DNA of 49,955 bases from Prevotella sp. (lineage in GTDB: Bacteria > Bacteroidota > Bacteroidia > Bacteroidales > Bacteroidaceae): positions 1 through 49,955 of the forward strand of contig JAFUUL010000112.1 in NCBI GenBank assembly GCA_017483805.1, given 5' to 3'. This document shows positions 7,952 through 16,201 of the stretch, one piece after another; the first letter of the stretch is position 1, and every line of letters starts with the position of its first letter. The position numbers were made by a program, and so were the translations under genes. The notes beneath the pieces are model-generated. The model was given only the letters and a program-made list of their open reading frames with translations. It did not search any database and was not told the origin of the DNA.

Positions 7952-8613
7952 TGGCAGGAGTGGAAGAGAAGTTGCCTCCGATATTGCAGATTGAAAATGT
8001 GCTGATTTCATCGGAGATTCTCACGGCAGAGTTCTGCTGTGACTTGGAAGTGTGCAAGGGTGCCTGCTGCGTGGAGGGCGATGCCGGCGCTCCGGTGACG
8101 CTCGACGAAGTGATGCAGATAGAGGATCGGGTGGACGAGGTGTGGAACGACCTCTCGGCTTCGGCTCAGGCAGTCATCGACCGCCAGGGCGTGGCTTATA
8201 CCGACGAGGAGGGCGACCTTGTGACGAGCATCGTAGGTGGCAAGGATTGCGTCTTTACCTGCTATGATGACATCAGTGTGGACGGCAGAACCGTCCACAA
8301 TTGTTGCCTCTGTGCCTTGGAACGGGCGATTCGAAGGAAAAACTCATCACTTGCCACTCATCACTCTTCACTCTTTGTCAAGCCCATCAGTTGCGCCCTC
8401 TATCCCATTCGTGAAAAGACCTTCAGTGACGGTACCGCGGCCCTGAACTACCACCAATGGAGTGTCTGCCAGTGTGCCCGCGACAAAGGGAAGGCTCTCC
8501 ATCTGCCTGTCTACCAGTTCCTGAAGGAACCGCTCATTCGCCGCTTTGGCGAGGCTTGGTATCAGGAACTCTGCGATGTGGCGGATGACCTGCGGCGCCA
8601 AGGCTATCTGTAA
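7951..8613 (+). CDS. DUF3109 family cysteine-rich protein with an in-frame repeat insertion
   Basis: A 220-residue member of the DUF3109 family. Its conserved cysteines (FCCDLEVCKGACCVEGDAG near the N-terminus, NCCLCALERA, then KPISCALYPIR and SVCQCARDKGK) suggest a metal or Fe-S site; biochemical function is not established. Between ALERA and FVKPISC the protein has IRRKNSSLATHHSSL, encoded by a 7-bp-period tandem array (8343-8377). From memory, family members have only a short unrelated linker here, so this looks like an in-frame repeat expansion. Start ATG 7951 is coupled to the ung stop; GTG codons at 7945 and 7948 lie within ung and are less likely. Confidence 0.8.
   Translation: MAGVEEKLPPILQIENVLISSEILTAEFCCDLEVCKGACCVEGDAGAPVTLDEVMQIEDRVDEVWNDLSASAQAVIDRQGVAYTDEEGDLVTSIVGGKDCVFTCYDDISVDGRTVHNCCLCALERAIRRKNSSLATHHSSLFVKPISCALYPIREKTFSDGTAALNYHQWSVCQCARDKGKALHLPVYQFLKEPLIRRFGEAWYQELCDVADDLRRQGYL
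8343..8377 (+). repeat. 7-bp-period tandem array inside the DUF3109 gene
   Basis: Five consecutive 7-bp units: CTCATCA, CTTGCCA, CTCATCA, CTCTTCA, CTCTTTG. It is read in frame as part of DUF3109, encoding a Ser/His/Thr-rich loop. Its style matches the intergenic 7- and 8-bp arrays elsewhere in this window. Confidence 0.85.
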
Positions 8614-8635
8614 AAACATAACAAACTAACCTGAT

Positions 8636-10087
8636 ATGAAGCAAATCATTCTTTTCTTCTTCTTGTTCTGGTCGGTCTGCTGTAGTGCTGCCACGGCCCA
8701 GAAGCCTTGGGCGCACGGACGACTGATGGTGTCCGACAACCACCGCTTTCTGATGCACCAGGACGGCACCCCCTTCTTCTGGCAGGGCGAGACGGCGTGG
8801 CTGATGCCGCAGAAACTGGACCGACAGGAGGTGCAGTACTATCTGAACAGATGTCGCGAGGCCGGCTACAATATAGCTCAGGTGCAGGTGCTCAACGATG
8901 TGCCGAGCGTGAATGTCTATGGACAGTTGTCGCACGTCGACGGTTGGAATATGGAGGCAATCGAGCAGAAGGGCGTCTATGGCTATTGGGATCATCTGGA
9001 CTTCATCATCGACCAGGCCGAGCGACAGGGCATCTACATCGGCATGGTGACCATCTGGGGCTCGCAGATCAAGGCAGGCCACATCAACGAAGCCGAGGCC
9101 AAGGCCTACGGCACATTTCTGGCCAACCGCTACAAGAATCGTCCTAACATCATCTGGATTATGGGCGGCGACATCCAGGGCGACATCCATCCTGAGGTGT
9201 GGGAGACGCTGGCCACGACCATCAGGTCCATAGACAAGAACCATCTGATGACCTATCATCCCCGTGGCCGCTACACGTCGGCACAGTTCTGGCCCAAGGC
9301 CGACTGGCTGGACTTTCATACCTTCCAGAGCGGGCACCGTCGCTACGGACAGCGTATGGGCAACAAGGTCTATTCTATACCTGACAATACCGAGGAGGAT
9401 AACTGGATGTACGTGGACTCCACTTGGGTGCACGATGCCACGAAGCCCGTGCTCGACGATGAGCCTATCTATGAGGACATCCCCCAGGGACTGCACGACA
9501 CGAAGGAGCCGCTGTGGCAGGCACCCGACGTGCGCCGCTATGCCTACTGGAGCGTCTTTGCCGGCTCGTGCGGCCATACCTACGGCCACAACAGCATCAT
9601 GCAGTTCTTCAAGCCCGGCCAGAACAGCGGCTATGGAGACCCTCGGATGATGAAGCCGTGGTATGTGGCGATGGAGGATCCGGGCTTCAACCAGATGAAG
9701 ATCGTTCGCCAACTGATGCTCTCGTTCCCCTATTTCGAGCGGGTGCCCGATCAGACAATCATCGTGGACAACGGCAAGCAGTATGAACGGCTCATTGCCA
9801 CCCGTGGCAATGACTACCTGCTGGTCTATAACTTCACGGGGCGCGACATGAAACTGGACCTGACGAAGATTTCGGGCGATAAGAAGCAGGTGTGGTGGCT
9901 CGACGCTGCAACAGGCCGACTGACCTGGCTTGGTGAGCACCGTTCGCGCATCGTCACCTTCCGCCCACAGACCCAGAGCGACGGCGTGCTCATCGCCGTC
10001 GATGCCTCGAAGAACTATCTCAGCAAAAGCCAGACAGAGATCTCCGACATGACCCTCTCTGGACAGGTCCGCGACTTAAACGAATAA
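8636..10087 (+). CDS. GH140 apiosidase-like glycoside hydrolase (DUF4038)
   Basis: A 483-residue exported enzyme with signal peptide (about 1-22, ending ATAQ), a (beta/alpha)8 DUF4038 catalytic domain and a C-terminal beta domain (about 390-470) resembling a putative collagen-binding domain. The family founder (Bacteroides BT1012) cleaves the apiose-galacturonic acid bond at the base of rhamnogalacturonan II side chains. Candidate catalytic residues are D179 in MGGDIQGD and E276 in LDDEPIYED; their 97-residue spacing equals that of the pair I recall for BT1012. The next gene starts 5 nt downstream, so the two form an operon. Specificity for RG-II is inferred from the family. Confidence 0.82.
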   Translation: MKQIILFFFLFWSVCCSAATAQKPWAHGRLMVSDNHRFLMHQDGTPFFWQGETAWLMPQKLDRQEVQYYLNRCREAGYNIAQVQVLNDVPSVNVYGQLSHVDGWNMEAIEQKGVYGYWDHLDFIIDQAERQGIYIGMVTIWGSQIKAGHINEAEAKAYGTFLANRYKNRPNIIWIMGGDIQGDIHPEVWETLATTIRSIDKNHLMTYHPRGRYTSAQFWPKADWLDFHTFQSGHRRYGQRMGNKVYSIPDNTEEDNWMYVDSTWVHDATKPVLDDEPIYEDIPQGLHDTKEPLWQAPDVRRYAYWSVFAGSCGHTYGHNSIMQFFKPGQNSGYGDPRMMKPWYVAMEDPGFNQMKIVRQLMLSFPYFERVPDQTIIVDNGKQYERLIATRGNDYLLVYNFTGRDMKLDLTKISGDKKQVWWLDAATGRLTWLGEHRSRIVTFRPQTQSDGVLIAVDASKNYLSKSQTEISDMTLSGQVRDLNE

Positions 10088-10092
10088 GGAAT

Positions 10093-13000
10093 ATGCCGAT
10101 GAAATCGCATAAAATGATGGCCACGATGCTACTGCTGTGCTTTGCTCTCGTGGCACAGGCCAAGGTCTCGGTGACGGGCTTGAAGGTGGAGAACATGGTG
10201 GAGCCGATGGGGCTGGGAACGGCGGAGCCGAGATTCTCGTGGCAGACGGAAAGCGACGAGCAGGGAGTGGTGCAGACGGGTTATGAACTGGTGGTGGAGT
10301 CGGACGGTAAGACGCTGTGGAACACAGGGCGCATTGCCTCCGGCGAACAATTGTGGATTGCCTATAGGGGCAAACCGCTCAAGAGCAACCAGCACTGCAC
10401 GTGGCGGGTGAAGGTCTACACCAACCGCGGAGCGACGGAGTGGAGTGGGGCAGAGCGGTTCAGCATCGGCCTGCTTGGGGAGACCAACTGGGGCGGCCGA
10501 TGGATCGGCCTGGAGCGGCTGATGCCGGGCGAAGCGGCCAGCACCACCCACTCGCGACTGGCGGCCCGCTATCTGCGGAAGACCTTTGCCGTGAATAAGC
10601 CCGTGCGCAGGGGCACAGCCTATGTTGCCGGACTGGGACTCTACCGCTTCTACGTCAACGGTACGGAGGTGGGGGGCACCGACGTGCTGAAGCCCGTGCC
10701 ATCGGACTATCGCAAGACTATTTACTACAATACCTACGACATCACATCCCTCTGTTCCGTAGCCGACAGTATGACTGTCGGCATCACCCTCGGCAACGGC
10801 AAATACTTTGCCCCGCGTCAGGATAAGCCCTACAAGAATGCGGTCTTCGGCCTGCCTAAGTGCCGCATGAACATCATTGTGGAGTATGCGGACGGCACCA
10901 GTCAGCGACTCGTGACCGACGAAACCTGGCAGGTGAGTGCCGACGGTCCTATCCGTGCCAACAACGAGTATGACGGCGAGGAGTATGATGCCCGCTTGGA
11001 GCCCTCCAACTGGCAGCCTGCCCAGCGCACCTCTATACCTCAGGGCACGCTGCGCGCCCAGCCCATGCCCTGCATGACTTCCAGGGACGCTACCCCCTAT
11101 CGTAAGGTTAGTCCGACTGGAGAGACCACTACCTTCGACTTCGGCCAGAATATGGCTGGTTGGGTGTCGTTCCTGCCTCAAGGGCAGGCTGGCGACACCA
11201 TCCGCGTGCGCTATGCTGAGCGGCTGAATGCTGACGGCTCGCTCTATGTGGATAATCTGCGCGATGCCCGCTCAGAGGACATTTATATCTGCAATGGTCA
11301 CGACACAGAGTGGCACCCCTCTTTTGTCTATCATGGCTTCCGATATGTAGAGATCACGGGGCCTGCTGTCAACGTGAAAGCCTGGCCCATACAGGACATG
11401 ATGGAAGAGACGGGCCGCTTCGAGTGCTCTGACACTAAATTAAATAAGGTGGTGACCAATGCCCGCTGGGGCATCCGCTCCAACTACAAGGGGCTGCCCG
11501 TGGACTGTCCGCAGCGCAACGAGCGACAGCCTTGGCTGGGCGACCGGACGATGGGGGCGCTGGGCGAGTCGTTCCTCTTTGGCAACGAGAGGCTCTACAC
11601 CAAGTGGATGCGCGACATCTGCGAGGCCCAGCGCGAAGACGGCTGCATACCCGATGTGGCGCCCGCTTTCTGGAACTACTATACCGACGATGTGACCTGG
11701 CCCGCCGCCCTGCCTTTCATCTGCGATATGCTGTGGCAGCAGTACGGCAACGACGAGGCCCTGCGCCTCTGGTATCCCAACATCCGGCGTTGGCTGCACC
11801 ACATCATGGATACCTATACCTCGAAGGACGGACTCATCACGAAGGATAAGTATGGCGACTGGTGTATGCCGCCCGAACGCCTGAACCTGATACACAGCGA
11901 GGATCCCGCTCGCAAGACCGACGGTACCCTCATCGCCACGGCCTACACCATCCGCTGCCTGCAGTTGGCGGAGCAGTTTGCCCGCCAGCAGGACCTTCCC
12001 GACGATGCCGGCTACTGGCAGAAGCGGCGCGAGATTATGACCGCCGACTTCAATCGCCGCTTCCTGCACGTGAGCATGAACAGCAGTCAGCGACCTGGGC
12101 ATCCTCTCTATCCCGACAGCACTTTCTACGACAATAATACGGCGACGGCCAACCTGTTGCCCCTGGCCTTCGGCATCGTGCCCGACACGCTGCGCCAAGA
12201 GGTGGCCAAGCAGGTGGTGGAGAACATCATCGTCGGGAACAAGGGGCACGTGTCGAGCGGCGTCATCGGCATCTCGTGGCTCATGCGCACCCTCTCCGAC
12301 TGCGGCTACCCTGAGGTGGCTTGGCTGCTGGCCACGCAGAAGACCTATCCCTCGTGGGGCTATATGGCCGAGCAAGGGGCCACCACCATCTGGGAACTGT
12401 GGAACGGCGACCATGCCAATCCGGCCATGAACAGTGCCAACCACGTGATGCTGCTGGGCGACCTGCTCACCTGGTGCTACCAGTATCTGGCGGGCATACG
12501 GCTCCCTGGTTCCGTTTGCTGCGATAGTATCGCAGCATACAGGACGATTACCCTTGCCCCTGCCTTCGCCATCGACGGCTGCGACTGGGTGAAGGCCGAC
12601 TACGACACACCCTATGGCCACATGAAGAGCCATTGGCGGAAGACGCTGCAGCATCTGGACTGGCAAGTGACCATACCCTGCAACACCACGGCCGAACTCC
12701 ACTTCCCTGATGGTTCTGTCAAGACCGTCGGCTCCGGCTCCTACGACTTCTCCGTCGATATCCCCACTGCCGATCCGCGCATCGTGAAGGACGAGTTCCT
12801 CTACGAAGACGCTCCCTTTGCCTCTCCCCATGCCTCTACCATCGTAGAGACCAGGAAGGGCGAACTGGTGGCTGCCTATTTCGGCGGCACCTACGAGCGC
12901 AATCCCGACTGCAACATCTGGGTGAACATCAAGGGGCGCGACGGCCGCTGGAGTGCGCCCATCCTGGCAGCCGACGGCGACGGGGTGGCCTGCTGGAATC

Positions 13001-13761
13001 CTGTGCTGACGGAGATGCCCGACGGTGAACTGTGGCTCTTCTATAAGGTGGGCGTGAACGTGGCCGGCTGGACGGGCTGGCTCACGAAGTCGAAGGACGG
13101 CGGCCGCACCTGGGGCAAGCCCGAACGGCTGCCCGAAGGCTTCCTCGGTCCCATCAAGAACAAGCCGCTCCTGCTGGGCGACCGGCTGCTCTGCGGCTCC
13201 AGCACCGAGGGCCACGGCTGGCGCTTCCATGTGGAGATCTACAACCTGAAGACGAAGGAATGGAAGTACATAGGGCCCATCGAGTCGACACTCGCTCCAC
13301 CCACGCTGACGCCCGACACGCTGACCCCCATCGACTGCATACAGCCCTCGTTCCTGCAACTGAAGGACGGCCGACTGCAGGTGCTGATGCGCTCGCGCAA
13401 CGGCTTCCTGGCCACCAGCACCAGCAGCGATCAGGGCGAGACCTGGACCCCCGTCACGCTGACCGACATCCCCAACAACCAGTCGGGCACCGATGCGCTG
13501 ACCCTGCGTGACGGTCGCCACGTGCTCATCTACAACAACTTCCAGACGATAGCAGGCACCAAGAAGGGCCCGCGCTCGCCGCTGAGCATCGCCGTCAGCG
13601 AGGACGATGGCCGTTCGTGGCAGCACGTGCTGACGCTGGAGGATAGTCCGGTAGGCGAGTTCTCCTATCCCGCCATCATCCAAGGCCGCGACGGCACGCT
13701 GCATTGCACCTATACCTGGCAGCGCAAGCGAGTGGCCTACAAGCAAGTGAGATTGCCGTAA
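10093..13761 (+). CDS. GH78 alpha-L-rhamnosidase fused to a C-terminal sialidase-fold (BNR/Asp-box) domain
   Basis: A 1222-residue exported protein (signal peptide about 1-23, ending VAQA). Residues about 25-890 have the GH78 architecture: N-terminal beta domains, an ETTTFDFGQNMAGWVS region near 345, then the six-hairpin barrel. The barrel has DCPQRNERQPWLGD (471-484) with E477 as candidate acid and ATTIWELWNGD with E768 as candidate base. Residues about 894-1222 form a second domain like predicted neuraminidases (COG4692), with three Asp boxes: SKDGGRTW (1000), SSDQGETW (1111) and SEDDGRSW (1169). It also has RSRNG and GEFSYPAI, which could supply sialidase-type Arg and Tyr/Glu residues. GH78 domains release alpha-L-rhamnose. 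Sialidase-fold enzymes release ulosonic acids such as Neu5Ac, Kdo or Dha. In RG-II side chain C rhamnose is linked to Kdo, so one protein could strip both; that is inference. The ATG at 10099 is an alternative start. Confidence 0.85.
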   Translation: MPMKSHKMMATMLLLCFALVAQAKVSVTGLKVENMVEPMGLGTAEPRFSWQTESDEQGVVQTGYELVVESDGKTLWNTGRIASGEQLWIAYRGKPLKSNQHCTWRVKVYTNRGATEWSGAERFSIGLLGETNWGGRWIGLERLMPGEAASTTHSRLAARYLRKTFAVNKPVRRGTAYVAGLGLYRFYVNGTEVGGTDVLKPVPSDYRKTIYYNTYDITSLCSVADSMTVGITLGNGKYFAPRQDKPYKNAVFGLPKCRMNIIVEYADGTSQRLVTDETWQVSADGPIRANNEYDGEEYDARLEPSNWQPAQRTSIPQGTLRAQPMPCMTSRDATPYRKVSPTGETTTFDFGQNMAGWVSFLPQGQAGDTIRVRYAERLNADGSLYVDNLRDARSEDIYICNGHDTEWHPSFVYHGFRYVEITGPAVNVKAWPIQDMMEETGRFECSDTKLNKVVTNARWGIRSNYKGLPVDCPQRNERQPWLGDRTMGALGESFLFGNERLYTKWMRDICEAQREDGCIPDVAPAFWNYYTDDVTWPAALPFICDMLWQQYGNDEALRLWYPNIRRWLHHIMDTYTSKDGLITKDKYGDWCMPPERLNLIHSEDPARKTDGTLIATAYTIRCLQLAEQFARQQDLPDDAGYWQKRREIMTADFNRRFLHVSMNSSQRPGHPLYPDSTFYDNNTATANLLPLAFGIVPDTLRQEVAKQVVENIIVGNKGHVSSGVIGISWLMRTLSDCGYPEVAWLLATQKTYPSWGYMAEQGATTIWELWNGDHANPAMNSANHVMLLGDLLTWCYQYLAGIRLPGSVCCDSIAAYRTITLAPAFAIDGCDWVKADYDTPYGHMKSHWRKTLQHLDWQVTIPCNTTAELHFPDGSVKTVGSGSYDFSVDIPTADPRIVKDEFLYEDAPFASPHASTIVETRKGELVAAYFGGTYERNPDCNIWVNIKGRDGRWSAPILAADGDGVACWNPVLTEMPDGELWLFYKVGVNVAGWTGWLTKSKDGGRTWGKPERLPEGFLGPIKNKPLLLGDRLLCGSSTEGHGWRFHVEIYNLKTKEWKYIGPIESTLAPPTLTPDTLTPIDCIQPSFLQLKDGRLQVLMRSRNGFLATSTSSDQGETWTPVTLTDIPNNQSGTDALTLRDGRHVLIYNNFQTIAGTKKGPRSPLSIAVSEDDGRSWQHVLTLEDSPVGEFSYPAIIQGRDGTLHCTYTWQRKRVAYKQVRLP

Positions 13762-13831
13762 GCAAACCCCGAGTTTCCTCCGTGGAAACTCGGGGTTTGC
13801 TTCGTCCAAACTACCAGTTTGCTTACGGCAA
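13753..13831. terminator. Bidirectional terminator with two competing inverted repeats
   Basis: Between two convergent genes lies a perfect 17-bp stem (13762-13778 with 13784-13800, 5-nt loop). An outer perfect 15-bp inverted repeat (TTGCCGTAAGCAAAC at 13753-13767, its complement at 13817-13831) shares GCAAAC with the inner stem, so both cannot form fully at once. No long T-run follows on either strand, but position and stem strength support termination or 3'-end protection for both genes. Confidence 0.75.
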
Positions 13832-13832
13832 A

Positions 13833-16196
13833 CTAATAGACATAAATCTTGAAGTCTTTCACAGAGCCCGGGGCACCCTGCTCAGCGCGGGGCAGATACT
13901 CCAGGGCGCTGATGGTCTGCTCGCTGCCCAGGTCGATGACGAGGAGGTGAGGCATGGATGCGCCCTTCTCCGTCTGCCAGTAGGTAGACTCCTGCAGGTC
14001 GAAGACCTTGTCGCCGGTGTGGTTGCCGTTCTCTTCCTCGCTGTTGGCGTACTTCGTCGTCCACGGCTCGCGGGAGATGCGCTGGCCCTTTTCGTTCTGC
14101 AGGTAGAGTTCGGCGATGGCCACGCGGTCGTTGGGCTTCTGTGTCGAGAGGCACTCGATGGCGAGGTAGCGGCCTTTGGCTGGTGCAGCAAACTTGAAAG
14201 TCTGCCAACCGTTGCCGGGGACGGCTGTAGTACAGCCGTTTACGGAACCTGCTACGGCGATGGGGGTAGCCGAGTTGAGGTCGGGCTTGTCGCCGATGTT
14301 GTTGTGCTTGTTGCTCTTCTCCAGTTGCAGTTTGTTCAGTTCAGGCTCAGCCTGGCCCCAGACCACAGCCTCCTTCGGGCCGACCACATCGAGCACGATA
14401 ACCTCGTTCTTGCCCTTCTTCAGCCAGCAGCCGGGCACATAGAGCGTCTGCTGCGGGCCGATGCTCCAGATGCGGCCCATGGCGTGGCCGTTCACCCAGA
14501 CCTGCCCCTTGCCCCATGTCTCGAAGTTGAGGAAGGTGTCGCCCACCTTTTTTAGGTTGAAGTAGCCACGATAATAACCGGCCTTCTCGCCGCACATAAT
14601 TCTGGGGTCTATCTTCTTCTGGATGCTGAGCGCTTTTTGGGCGTGCTCGTAACTATCGGGGATAAGCGATATCTGCCACTGCTTCAAATCGTAGGTCAGT
14701 TCATGGCCCTGACTCTCAGTCTGGAGCGTCACGCGGTCGGTAATGCCCTTGAAGTCTTTGATGGCGCGTCCGAAGTTAATGCGACCCATAGCCTCGATGA
14801 GGATGGACAGTTGCTGGCCTTCATGGGTGGCGGGCAGCGTGAGGCTCTTCTCGTTTTTCACTCGGTCTATCTTGCCTATATATTTGCCGTCGATATATAC
14901 CTGAGCGAAGTCGTGACAATCGTTGATGGTAAGTAGCGAGGGACCATCGGTCTGAGGCAGTGTGGTGCGGTAAATGGCTGACCCCCAACCCATATCGCGC
15001 TCTTCAAAGGTCTTCACATCGCGGCTCCATTCCGTTTGTGATGCACCGCAGAGGATATTGTGGAACTCCGTGAGTTCAAACTTCGGCACGGTGATGATGG
15101 GCATTGGAGCCTTGGGAACGGCGGGCATCTTCTTGCCGTCGTTGTATTTCGCCATCATCTCGCGCAGTTCCCAGAACTTCGGGGTGGCCTGGCCGTACTC
15201 GTTGATGGGGGCATCGTAGTCATAGGAGGTAACGTCGGGCGCAAAGCCGGGGCTGTTGGCGCCAGCCCAGTGGCCGAACGACGTGCCGCCGTGGGTCATG
15301 TAGAGCGAGAAGGAGATGCCCTTCGAGAGCATTTCGTCCATACCGGCCACCATATCCTTGGCGGGACGCGTCTCGTGGCGGGCGCCCCACTTGTCGAACC
15401 AGCCGCTCCAGAACTCCGAGCACATCTTCGGAGCGTTGGGGCGCAGTTCACCAAGGCGACGGAACTGCTGGTCGATGTTGGCGCCCGTACCGAAGTTCAT
15501 CGTCCACGTCAGGTCGTCGAGGCCGTTCTTCGTGAAGTTAGAAGACCAGTCGCATTGGAACAAACTAACCTCCTTGCCATAAATGGAACGGAGGCAATCG
15601 CGGATTTCGCTGACGTAGGGCTTATCCTCGCCATACGAGCCATACTCGTTCTCCACCTGAATCATGATGATGGGGCCGCCGTTCTGGATGGTCAGCGGGG
15701 CCAACTGCTCGCCTACCTTCTCCTCGAAAATCTTCACACGCTCCATGAAGTAAGGATCGCGCTCGCGCAGACGGATGTCTTTCTTCTTCAGCAGCCACCA
15801 AGGCAGACCGCCCATTTCCCACTCGGCACAGACGTAGGGACCGGGGCGCACGATGACGTACATACCGTTCTTCTGCGCCAGTCGGCAGAACTCGGCCACG
15901 TCGTTGTTGCCCGTGAAGTCGAACTGGCCCTCACGCTGCTCGTGGATGTTCCAGAAAATGTAGATGCACACGGCATTCATGCCCAGCGCACGGCACATCT
16001 GGATGCGGTGCTCCCAATAGGGGCGCGGGATGCGGGGATAGTGCACTTCGGCGGCTTTCACCACAAAGGGCTCACCGTTCAGCAGGAATGTCTTGTCGCC
16101 CGTTGTAAAGGTTCCGGGCTTCGTGGCCGCCTGCATGAGGGCAGGCACCATCAGCAGCAGGGCTGTCAGGGTCAGGTTTTTCAGTAGTTTCTTCAT
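13833..16196 (-). CDS. GH35 beta-galactosidase with C-terminal discoidin-like domain
   Basis: A 787-residue exported enzyme; signal peptide about 1-22 (MKKLLKNLTLTALLLMVPAL start). The GH35 barrel carries the Tyr/Trp-rich GMNAVCIYIFWNIHE, acid/base E184 in VENEYGSYG and nucleophile E261 in CSEFWSGWFDKWG. Jelly-roll domains follow, with GKGQVWVNGHAMGRIWSIGPQ near 575. The last about 140 residues (SATPIAVAGS onward, with LLVIDLGSEQTISALEYLPR) form an F5/8-type C carbohydrate-binding fold. The enzyme would remove terminal beta-galactose from pectin or arabinogalactan fragments in the periplasm; the exact glycan is inferred. ATG 16196 is chosen because longer starts lie inside the GH30 gene and lack a signal peptide. 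It starts 5 nt after the GH30 stop, so the two form an operon. Confidence 0.92.
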   Translation of the reverse strand: MKKLLKNLTLTALLLMVPALMQAATKPGTFTTGDKTFLLNGEPFVVKAAEVHYPRIPRPYWEHRIQMCRALGMNAVCIYIFWNIHEQREGQFDFTGNNDVAEFCRLAQKNGMYVIVRPGPYVCAEWEMGGLPWWLLKKKDIRLRERDPYFMERVKIFEEKVGEQLAPLTIQNGGPIIMIQVENEYGSYGEDKPYVSEIRDCLRSIYGKEVSLFQCDWSSNFTKNGLDDLTWTMNFGTGANIDQQFRRLGELRPNAPKMCSEFWSGWFDKWGARHETRPAKDMVAGMDEMLSKGISFSLYMTHGGTSFGHWAGANSPGFAPDVTSYDYDAPINEYGQATPKFWELREMMAKYNDGKKMPAVPKAPMPIITVPKFELTEFHNILCGASQTEWSRDVKTFEERDMGWGSAIYRTTLPQTDGPSLLTINDCHDFAQVYIDGKYIGKIDRVKNEKSLTLPATHEGQQLSILIEAMGRINFGRAIKDFKGITDRVTLQTESQGHELTYDLKQWQISLIPDSYEHAQKALSIQKKIDPRIMCGEKAGYYRGYFNLKKVGDTFLNFETWGKGQVWVNGHAMGRIWSIGPQQTLYVPGCWLKKGKNEVIVLDVVGPKEAVVWGQAEPELNKLQLEKSNKHNNIGDKPDLNSATPIAVAGSVNGCTTAVPGNGWQTFKFAAPAKGRYLAIECLSTQKPNDRVAIAELYLQNEKGQRISREPWTTKYANSEEENGNHTGDKVFDLQESTYWQTEKGASMPHLLVIDLGSEQTISALEYLPRAEQGAPGSVKDFKIYVY

Positions 16197-16201
16197 ATTG
16201 T

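Noticed and set aside
11440-13809. 789-residue open frame antisense to the GH78 fusion gene
   Set aside because: It is a shadow frame: low-complexity His/Val/Gly/Arg composition, no domain, while the plus-strand frame has clear GH78 and Asp-box motifs.
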